DNA of 38,905 nucleotides from a virus. The position numbers and the translations under genes are program-made. This document shows, in pieces, positions 15,123 to 21,195 of the stretch (positions are counted from its first letter, which is position 1; every line of letters starts with the position of its first letter). A model generated the notes under the pieces. It did not search any database, was not told the DNA's origin, and worked only from the letters and a program-made list of their open reading frames with translations. The DNA lies in the IMG/VR virus record IMGVR_UViG_3300031754_000010, positions 1-38,905 of that record; one strand, written 5' to 3'.

Positions 15123-17183
15123 TTACGCCGCCGCTTGACCTCCAGGCTGCTGCGGCTGCTGCTGGGCCTGATTCATGGCCATCATAATATCCAGCACCTT
15201 TTCAATAGCTTGCATTCGGTGATCGCCCATCATTTCGTGGTGCGCCTGGGCATGTTCGCCCTGCTGCTTCATTAAATCCCCGATGAGCGTTAGCTTGTTG
15301 CGCTGGAGTTCGCCGGCCTGCTTGGTATTCTCCACCGCCAACCGGCCCTGCTGCTCCACCTGCTTGGTCTTAATTGCCATCCCAAGCTGCTGAACTGCCT
15401 GCTGTAATTGCTGCACCTGGGCGCGAAGTTGAACCTCTGCCGGCGAAATTCCTTGCTGCTTGCCCTGCATGGACTGCTGAATTTGTGGCGGCAGTAGCAG
15501 GGTGGCCCGCTCTTCCAGATCGGGGTAGCCCATCAGGTGGAATACGCGGTCTAGGTACATCGGCAGCAATTGCGGATTGGCGGTCACCACTTCAATTAGC
15601 GAGTCTAATTCCTCTTCCACGCGCGCCTGGTAGCCCTTACCGCTAGAAATCTCAACAGAATAGCTGCCAGAGTGTATATCGTGGTGCGGCTGGCCCTCGA
15701 AGCCCGGCACTTGCGGCACGGAGCCGTCTGACATGGCCACTCCGACCGGCTCGAGGCCAGTTTTACCATCCTCGGATCTCGTCCTGACTGCCCGACTGGT
15801 ATCCGTGAGCTTCAAAAACAGATCCAAGCACACGCGCGTCCGGTGCCATTGGGCATGGATCAAATTACCCTCAAAGTGGAAATTATTCAGTTCAGCCTGA
15901 TTATCGCGCCGCTGGATGGCGATTCCCGACACATTAGCCTGGGAAGGGCGCAGCAGGTTATCCGTGTAGCCGCTCGAAGCCTTCGTCTGATCCGACGCCA
16001 CCAATAGCGCCTGCTGGTAGTCCTGTAGCGATGGCTGAGCCGGATTGGGGATAGGTAAGGGCGCCGGCGTTCCCCCAATTGTAACTGGCTCTATCTCCAG
16101 ATAGCGGTGGCTCTTGCCATCGCGCCATTTACCGTCCGAGAATTGGCCTTTGGTGCCGATCAGCTCGCCGCGAGATCCCAGCCGCTCTGCCATCGAGGAA
16201 GCCGCAGCATTAAGAAGTTGCTGTGGGTCACGCTGGTAGCGCAGCGCCGACTTGAACCGCCGCTTGCCTTCAACAACAATCTCTTGGCCAAGTACCGGAA
16301 TGATCGGTATCCATTCCCCAGGCCAGATTTCCTCTTCGAGCTTCTTTTCGCCATCAATCACATCGCGGTGTACGATGCGGACCTCAACCGCCCGCCGGTT
16401 GGTCACATGCGGATGGTCCTCTTCTACGATGCCTTGCGGGAACAACGTATCCTCGAAGTCCTCAAAGCGGCCCAACTCTGGATCTTCGAAGACGATACGG
16501 TCGCGTGTGGTGATCTCGACCCACCAGTATTCCGCGATGCAGACATGATCGTTGTCCGCCCATTCGGGAGCATATTCAGAATCCGCCTGTATCGGCTCGC
16601 CCGGATAGCCTCGTCGCTCATATTCGTCTCGGGTGATCCATTCCCGCGAGAACCAGAACTTCGCATCGCTCCAATCAAATTCCTGCACCGTAGGATCGGG
16701 GTATTGGCTGAGCGGGTCCAGAATGCGCCGGATGCGCGGCTCCTGATTGAATCCCTTCGAGTCGGTATACTCACAGGTTACCCGCTCATAGCCGAAGCCG
16801 CCGGCCGCCGCATACATGATGGCGCAATCATCGGCCACATCCGACTGCGAGGCATACTGCATGTGGCGCAGCTTGCCTTCCAGCATCTCGGCGGTTTCGG
16901 TCTGTCCGTCATCCCCTGGTACAATCTTGGGCTGCGGGCGGTCCTTACGGGCCTGATTGACGATGCCCTGAACAAGCGGGCCACAGCGATCAAATGTCAG
17001 CGCCGGCTTAGGCTCCTCGGCATTGACGCGGTTTGAGTATACAGCCGGATCCCAATGATCTTTAGGGTCGCCACTTACATATTTCAGATCATCCACCCAG
17101 TCCTTACGCGCTGCTGCCAAGCCATCGCGCGAGGCGCGATACCTATCCATTGCGAGCGACATATAGGAGTCTGATCTAGGCAT
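15123..17183 (-). CDS. P22-type portal protein (686 aa)
   Basis: This is the dodecameric DNA-entry ring protein. The start SYMSLAMDRYRASRDGLAAARKDW is followed by a family-typical KPALTFDRCGPLVQGIVNQARKDRPQPKIVPGD. Then come CAIMYAAAGGFGYERV, LSQYPDPTVQEFDWSDAKFWF, RFKSALRYQRDPQQLLNAAASSMAE and SGIAIQRRDNQAELNNFHFEGNL. The C-terminal third is Gln-rich helix (barrel-like), ending QQPQQPGGQAAA. Length is near P22 gp1 (725). I chose ATG 17183 because the longer reading to 17267 runs into the HNH leader and lacks family features; no clear Shine-Dalgarno is seen at either. Confidence 0.88.
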   Translation of the reverse strand: MPRSDSYMSLAMDRYRASRDGLAAARKDWVDDLKYVSGDPKDHWDPAVYSNRVNAEEPKPALTFDRCGPLVQGIVNQARKDRPQPKIVPGDDGQTETAEMLEGKLRHMQYASQSDVADDCAIMYAAAGGFGYERVTCEYTDSKGFNQEPRIRRILDPLSQYPDPTVQEFDWSDAKFWFSREWITRDEYERRGYPGEPIQADSEYAPEWADNDHVCIAEYWWVEITTRDRIVFEDPELGRFEDFEDTLFPQGIVEEDHPHVTNRRAVEVRIVHRDVIDGEKKLEEEIWPGEWIPIIPVLGQEIVVEGKRRFKSALRYQRDPQQLLNAAASSMAERLGSRGELIGTKGQFSDGKWRDGKSHRYLEIEPVTIGGTPAPLPIPNPAQPSLQDYQQALLVASDQTKASSGYTDNLLRPSQANVSGIAIQRRDNQAELNNFHFEGNLIHAQWHRTRVCLDLFLKLTDTSRAVRTRSEDGKTGLEPVGVAMSDGSVPQVPGFEGQPHHDIHSGSYSVEISSGKGYQARVEEELDSLIEVVTANPQLLPMYLDRVFHLMGYPDLEERATLLLPPQIQQSMQGKQQGISPAEVQLRAQVQQLQQAVQQLGMAIKTKQVEQQGRLAVENTKQAGELQRNKLTLIGDLMKQQGEHAQAHHEMMGDHRMQAIEKVLDIMMAMNQAQQQPQQPGGQAAA

Positions 17184-17237
17184 AGGATATAATTGAAGGG
17201 GCCGCAGCTCTGACGAAGCTACGACCCCAAGCACCAT

Positions 17238-17254
17238 GAGCCTCAGGAGGGCTC
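17238..17254 (+). promoter_or_regulatory. Hairpin holding the HNH ribosome binding site
   Basis: GAGCC (17238-17242) and GGCTC (17250-17254) can pair around the loop TCAGGAG, so the strong Shine-Dalgarno AGGAGG (17245-17250) sits in the loop and stem edge, 6 bases before ATG 17257. Sequestration of the site in hairpins is known for homing endonuclease genes in T4. Here it is only a structural inference. Confidence 0.4.
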
Positions 17255-17256
17255 GA

Positions 17257-17763
17257 ATGATGCCCAAGCAATGTTATCAGTTTCTGCTCGATGCCATCGC
17301 AAGCCCCGGTGATGCGTGTATTGAGTGGCCCTATGGATTTTTCGGGAGCGGCTATGGGCAGATCCATATTAACCAGATTTCCTATGGCGTCCATGTTGTC
17401 GCTTACGTCATAACCCACGGTCTCAATATTCCTTTGCCCGCAGGAACCTTTGTCTTGCACGAATGCGACAATCGGAAATGCTTCAATCCCAGGCACCTGA
17501 GAGCAGGAACGCCCAAGGATAATTGGCGGGATGCCGTCGATAAAGGCCGCATGACTGTGGGGGTCATCGATAACGGGATTAAGGGGACGGCTCACAGGAA
17601 TTCCAAGCTTACTGATGACGATGTGCGATTCATCCGAAAACACTATGTCCCGTATGGTAATAATTCCGAATTCAATACAGTGGGGCTCGCCAGACGCTTC
17701 GGAGTTTCCCAGGGATTGATAGCGCATATCATCAACAGACGGAATTGGACTCATGTTCAATAG
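17257..17763 (+). CDS. Free-standing HNH homing endonuclease with C-terminal HTH (168 aa)
   Basis: The HNH_3-type core is FVLHECDNRKCFNPRHLRAG (H68, C70, C75, N77, H80), followed by TPKDNWRDAVDKGR, a very common phage homing nuclease signature. The C-terminus has KLTDDDVRFIRKHY and VGLARRFGVSQGLIAHIINRRNW, a helix-turn-helix that probably directs DNA binding. Start ATG 17257 is fixed by AGGAGG just upstream. It is inserted on the plus strand between portal and an upstream small gene, overlapping that gene's end by 7 bases. No NUMOD domain is present, so it is unrelated to the HNH at 9140 except in the core. Confidence 0.92.
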   Translation: MMPKQCYQFLLDAIASPGDACIEWPYGFFGSGYGQIHINQISYGVHVVAYVITHGLNIPLPAGTFVLHECDNRKCFNPRHLRAGTPKDNWRDAVDKGRMTVGVIDNGIKGTAHRNSKLTDDDVRFIRKHYVPYGNNSEFNTVGLARRFGVSQGLIAHIINRRNWTHVQ

Positions 17764-18005
17764 CTGGAATCTTCTTCGTCTTTTTCTTCTTGCTCTGGCT
17801 CTCCTTTGAAATTCCCGGCAAGATGTTTAGATATGTGAGCTTGCAAATCATCCATGCTACCGTGGTGTTTCTTTTCATGCTCCATATCGTACATGGGTCC
17901 GCCGCCCTGGCCACTGCGCTTAGTCTCGTGCGTCGTGTGACTCATCACTCCGCTCTTGCCGTCTAGCGGCTCAAGGCGGATTTCAGCTATTTTTGCTTTG
18001 GCCAT
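17757..18005 (-). CDS. Small His-rich, acidic-tailed protein (82 aa)
   Basis: MAKAKIAEIRLEPLDGKSGVM..., then His-rich helices (MEHEKKHHGSMDDLQAHISKHL) and a strongly acidic tail. ATG 18005 has AAAGGAG about 9 bases upstream, so I reject the longer reading to 18071. TAATG links it to the preceding gene. The pattern resembles small phage proteins encoded near portal and terminase. The function is unknown. Confidence 0.65.
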   Translation of the reverse strand: MAKAKIAEIRLEPLDGKSGVMSHTTHETKRSGQGGGPMYDMEHEKKHHGSMDDLQAHISKHLAGNFKGEPEQEEKDEEDSSY

Positions 18006-18199
18006 TAGCTTGGCTCCTTTATCACAACTCTGAACTTCTGAGTATGAGGTATCGGTATCCCCGTGCGCCAATCCCGCGCAGGATTCCCTTCGCTCCCCAA
18101 GGTAATGATGTCACCCTCGTTCAGGCCAGGCGTACCGGCTGGAATATCAATCGGCAGAATGTCAGACGAAGGCGGCGTTTTTATTGCTTGATTGGCCAT
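18005..18199 (-). CDS. Hypothetical small protein (64 aa)
   Basis: MANQAIKTPPSSDILPIDIPAG..., with a beta-type C-terminus (GIPIPHTQKFRVVIKEP). A clear GAAGGAG precedes ATG 18199. It overlaps the end of the GroES-like gene by 19 bases. It has no membrane segment or known motif. It may work with the co-chaperonin or portal only in the sense of sharing an operon. Confidence 0.62.
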   Translation of the reverse strand: MANQAIKTPPSSDILPIDIPAGTPGLNEGDIITLGSEGNPARDWRTGIPIPHTQKFRVVIKEPS

Positions 18200-18696
18200 T
18201 GTGGCTCCTTCTCAATCACTGCTAAAACGTGTTGCTCAAGATGCGCGAAGACGTATTCCTCGCCGTCGATGACAGTATTGTTGGCTGGTGCCCGGTGGTA
18301 GGCAACGATATCACCCACTTTCAAAGGCATCTCGGCATAAGTCTTTTCCCCAAGGGTCATGTCGTTCCCGCAGTTGGGACATTTCCTGTTAATAGACCAA
18401 GAGCGAGTTCCGCTCGGGTGCATATCAGTCTTCACTAAACGGGTCACGTAACCACTGCAATCAGGCGTATCCATGCAATACAGCCCCAGCATTTGATCCC
18501 CAGGCCCAACCGCCATCACCTCACCGTACTTAGTGCCCTCCACGCCCTTATTACGCCACTGCGGGCCGTATATGGGGCTGCAGCCCTCTAGCCGGTGCGA
18601 TTCGGCCTCGCCGAGACGACGCACTAGGACAAAATCGCCCATCGGCTTTACGGAGGCCAGTTCGGCGGGGACATTGGGATGAAGCGGGGGTTTCAG
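18181..18696 (-). CDS. GroES-like (cpn10) co-chaperonin with inserted zinc knuckle (about 171 aa)
   Basis: The fold signature is VKPMGDFVLVRRLGE at the N-terminus (as GroES 'IRPLHDRVIVKR'), then YGEVMAVGPG, then MPLKVGDIVAYHR, and EEYVFAHLEQHVLAVIE at the C-terminus. Between the second and third blocks about 55 residues are inserted with Cys56, Cys62, Cys88 and Cys91 (counted from ATG 18642), a likely zinc site. It may cap host GroEL to help fold coat protein, like T4 gp31. The first ATG (18642) lies inside the conserved N-terminal strand. CTG 18696, overlapping the previous stop as CTGA with GAGGT just upstream, restores it. The exact start is uncertain. Confidence 0.78.
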   Translation of the reverse strand: MKPPLHPNVPAELASVKPMGDFVLVRRLGEAESHRLEGCSPIYGPQWRNKGVEGTKYGEVMAVGPGDQMLGLYCMDTPDCSGYVTRLVKTDMHPSGTRSWSINRKCPNCGNDMTLGEKTYAEMPLKVGDIVAYHRAPANNTVIDGEEYVFAHLEQHVLAVIEKEPQWPIKQ

Positions 18697-18950
18697 ATTG
18701 ACCTCATCTTTTCGTTGTGCGAATGCTGGTTGACGATATTGTGATGCCCGGCCGAGTGGCTTTTGTTGGCCTTACGAAATATCTTGGCCTCGGTGGACTT
18801 GGAGATGACGCCCTTATGCTCCATCATGGAAGCTCGCGCCTTCGCGTTCTTCCGGTGGCTCTCATCCATAATTGGATATTTGCGTTGCGCTGGCAGAGCA
18901 AAGGCGCTATCCGGCAAAGCATTGCGCTCTTTGGTGGTCAATTTCGCCAT
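18693..18950 (-). CDS. Small DUF6582-like protein with GHHN C-terminal tag (85 aa)
   Basis: MAKLTTKERNALPDSAFALP, then KYPIMDESHRKNAKARASMM and STEAKIFRKANK, is a pattern I know from many small phage proteins near head genes (DUF6582-like; 'ALP-s-FA-P-...YPI-D--HA-NA-ARAS'). Its usual C-terminus is replaced or extended by GHHNIVNQHSHNEKM in the last 18 residues. The same tag ends the proteins at 18951-19253 and 20935-21159. ATG 18950 directly follows the previous stop. Confidence 0.75.
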   Translation of the reverse strand: MAKLTTKERNALPDSAFALPAQRKYPIMDESHRKNAKARASMMEHKGVISKSTEAKIFRKANKSHSAGHHNIVNQHSHNEKMRSI

Positions 18951-19253
18951 TTAGGTGTGCTCAAGCTTGTGCGCATGCGAATGGGGATTCACCACATTGT
19001 GATGGCCATACTTATTGGCGTGCTGGCCCTTGCTAGGTGGCGTATCGCCGCTCATGCGGTTATCCCGATTGGACTTGACCTCCCCACGTTCGGCCATCAT
19101 GACCGGCTCTATGCTGTGCTTGCTGGCCAGCTTGACTTTGGCGCCGTAGGTCTTACCGGATTTCATCCCGCCGGCCATGCGCTTGGTGTTCTCTTTTATC
19201 TCATCGCCGTGTTTCAGCATCACCGGCTCTGCTTCATGCATCATTCGTGCCAT
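18951..19253 (-). CDS. Small His/Met-rich protein with internal repeat and GHHN C-terminal tag (100 aa)
   Basis: The body contains an imperfect duplication: EPVMLKHGDEIKEN (residues 9-22) and EPVMMAERGEVKSN (49-62), each followed by a basic stretch and RM-G. The last 18 residues (83-100) are GHHNVVNPHSHAHKL plus three residues, the tag shared with two neighbours. It has six or more Met and many His. There is no signal peptide. The function is unknown. It is adjacent to the 85-residue protein, with which it probably shares translation. Confidence 0.68.
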   Translation of the reverse strand: MARMMHEAEPVMLKHGDEIKENTKRMAGGMKSGKTYGAKVKLASKHSIEPVMMAERGEVKSNRDNRMSGDTPPSKGQHANKYGHHNVVNPHSHAHKLEHT

Positions 19254-19256
19254 TTT

Positions 19257-19445
19257 CTAGCCTTTCTGTTTTAATTTTATACCTAGGATTCGAATAATTC
19301 TACGATCGGCGTGGCCAGGCTTGGCATTTGGATGCGATGCTCTCATTAGGATACGTTGGCCATTCGCAGTCCACTCAGTAAGCTTCTGTCCTTGGTCCTT
19401 GCTGTCATGTCGCCATCGAACAATCGGCTTGATTAACTCATCCAT
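19257..19445 (-). CDS. Hypothetical basic protein (62 aa)
   Basis: MDELIKPIVRWRHDSKDQGQ... ends in a Lys-rich tail (RIIRILGIKLKQKG). It overlaps the end of the terminase gene by 13 bases and has a purine-rich GGGGG upstream of ATG 19445. No motif is recognised. Confidence 0.58.
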   Translation of the reverse strand: MDELIKPIVRWRHDSKDQGQKLTEWTANGQRILMRASHPNAKPGHADRRIIRILGIKLKQKG

Positions 19446-20935
19446 GCTGAATGCCCCCTGGGTGCCTGCGATATATACTGCCCCCGCGACTCCGAACGAT
19501 GCACGGCCACCGGCTGCGCGAATGTCAGGGCCAGAGCGTCAGCGTCATCTGGCGAAGCGATGCCGCGATCACGCATCGAATCCTTGCTCTCCACTACCAG
19601 CGCACCATCGCCGCCAAGCTTGTGATGGAAGCCGGGGCCGATGAGATCAGCCGCCAACTTCTTATCCTCTTTGTCGATTGCGCCTTTGCCCAGCCAATCG
19701 CGCATCTGCTTGGCCCACATATAGGCCCGCATATTGGCGAACTCCCGGTCTGGCGACTTTCCACCGAAACTGATCTCTACCACGTTGCGATAGCCCAATG
19801 CCTTCAGCCGCTCCACAATAGGGGCTCCAAAGGCCGAATCCACGAACATCTGCGTAATCCGGTGAGTGGGCCGGTTATCGCTCAAGGCCTCCGCCAGAAT
19901 CGTAACCATCGTTTCCCGGTCAATACGACTACCAGCCGCCCGAATGGGCTCAGGGACCAGAATTCCTGGACGCGCGTCCAAGCCCCGCCTGAATCGCACC
20001 ACGAACCAGGCCGAGCCTCCATCAGGTACATCAACCCCCGCGATAAGCGGATCATTTGGCAGTGTTTGCACATTACGGTTCTGTGCCGCCTCCACCACAT
20101 CGCGGCCAATAAGCTGCAGCTCAGCTTGTTTCGGAGGCATACCCAGGATACGAACTCGGACGTAATCGGAATCAATTCCGTGGTCCTCAATCCATTCTGT
20201 ATGTAGTCGATGGTTGGGGAACTTGCATTTTCTGGCATCAATAGACCTCGTATTCCACCTGTGAGCCTCAGTTCCGAAACAGGCCTCGTAGAACCAGCCG
20301 GTATTGCGTGTGGGATTGCCGGCGGCAAAGAACATCGGCTCGCCATCAGTCAGGCCGGCCATAGCAACTTCTTTGATCTTGTCAGGAATCAGGCTCGATT
20401 CATCCATTAGAAAGAAACTGGTAGAGTTCTTGTTGTGCTGGCCGGCGAACGCTTCCGAGTTCTCCTCGGCGCAGGTGATTGGCACGCTAAACCAGGATTC
20501 AGGCTCGGATACCGCCCGGCACTTACTGCCCGTCACCTCGAACCAATCCTTGCAGCACAACAACTTATGCCACTTCTGAATCTCAGCCCACGTGGTTGTC
20601 TCAAGCTGCGTGTAGGTATTAGCGGTAACGCGGCCCTTGGCGCCCGGCCGGGTGCACATGATCCACCAGTGAAGCCATGCGAACAGGGTTGACTTCCCAA
20701 TGCCGTGTCCGCTGGCTACCGACATCAGGATCGGATCGGCCGGATTCTTTCCGTCGAAATGGCGCGCTGCTACCACATTTCCAAGATCCACTAGAAACTG
20801 CCGCTGCCATTCGTCCGGCCCAGGCTCCTTATCAAGCACTCCTTTACCCCATGGGAAGCAATCCAGCACGAATCCCAGCGGATCGTCCGTGTACTCAGCG
20901 ATCAGTTCCACCAGGGGATTGGGCGCAGCTGTCAT
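19433..20935 (-). CDS. terL: Terminase large subunit (500 aa)
   Basis: This is the packaging ATPase and nuclease. Walker A is SGHGIGKS (75-82) and Walker B FFLMDE (174-179, D178 E179). The coupling motif is FAAGNPTR (203-210). The nuclease part has AGVDVPDGG (D302), MFVDSAFGAPI (near 370) and SPDDADALALT near the C-terminus, giving the three acidic motifs of the RNase H-like fold. Length is normal for the family. ATG 20935 is joined to the previous stop as TAATG. A small subunit is not recognised next to it; the gene at 29221-29505 is a weak candidate. Confidence 0.94.
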   Translation of the reverse strand: MTAAPNPLVELIAEYTDDPLGFVLDCFPWGKGVLDKEPGPDEWQRQFLVDLGNVVAARHFDGKNPADPILMSVASGHGIGKSTLFAWLHWWIMCTRPGAKGRVTANTYTQLETTTWAEIQKWHKLLCCKDWFEVTGSKCRAVSEPESWFSVPITCAEENSEAFAGQHNKNSTSFFLMDESSLIPDKIKEVAMAGLTDGEPMFFAAGNPTRNTGWFYEACFGTEAHRWNTRSIDARKCKFPNHRLHTEWIEDHGIDSDYVRVRILGMPPKQAELQLIGRDVVEAAQNRNVQTLPNDPLIAGVDVPDGGSAWFVVRFRRGLDARPGILVPEPIRAAGSRIDRETMVTILAEALSDNRPTHRITQMFVDSAFGAPIVERLKALGYRNVVEISFGGKSPDREFANMRAYMWAKQMRDWLGKGAIDKEDKKLAADLIGPGFHHKLGGDGALVVESKDSMRDRGIASPDDADALALTFAQPVAVHRSESRGQYISQAPRGHSAWMS

Positions 20936-21159
20936 TAGTTATTCCTGAGTTTCCTCGCGTGGCTGGCCTTGTTGACTACATTGTGGTGGCCGCTGTCGAT
21001 GTGCTGCTTTACATCACGCTCATGCTTGGCTTCGAGCTTGGCCCCCTTCGCGGTCTCTTTCGATCCGCGCATATAGCCCTTGGCGTTCAAGGTTCCATAG
21101 ACCGCGTGCGGATTATTGGGATATTCACGCTTTAACTTATCTTCCAGGAATTTTGGCAT
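20935..21159 (-). CDS. Small conserved phage protein with GHHN C-terminal tag (74 aa)
   Basis: MPKFLEDKLKREYPNNPHAVYGTLNAKGYMRGSKETAKG is a pattern common in phage genomes ('F--KLK-EYG-N--AYGTLNK-G-M-GNK-T-KG') next to terminase genes. The final 18 residues (57-74) carry GHHNVVNKASHARKL, the tag shared with two proteins downstream of terL. I chose ATG 21159 because GGAG lies 8 bases upstream. The function is unknown. The body differs completely from the other two tagged proteins. Confidence 0.72.
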   Translation of the reverse strand: MPKFLEDKLKREYPNNPHAVYGTLNAKGYMRGSKETAKGAKLEAKHERDVKQHIDSGHHNVVNKASHARKLRNN

Positions 21160-21195
21160 TCCATTTCTCCAAATAGGCAAGCATAGCGAGGCATT

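Noticed and set aside
16107-17036. Long plus-strand frame of 309 codons opposite the portal gene
   Set aside because: It is antisense to a well-supported portal protein, has no ribosome site and encodes no recognisable motif.
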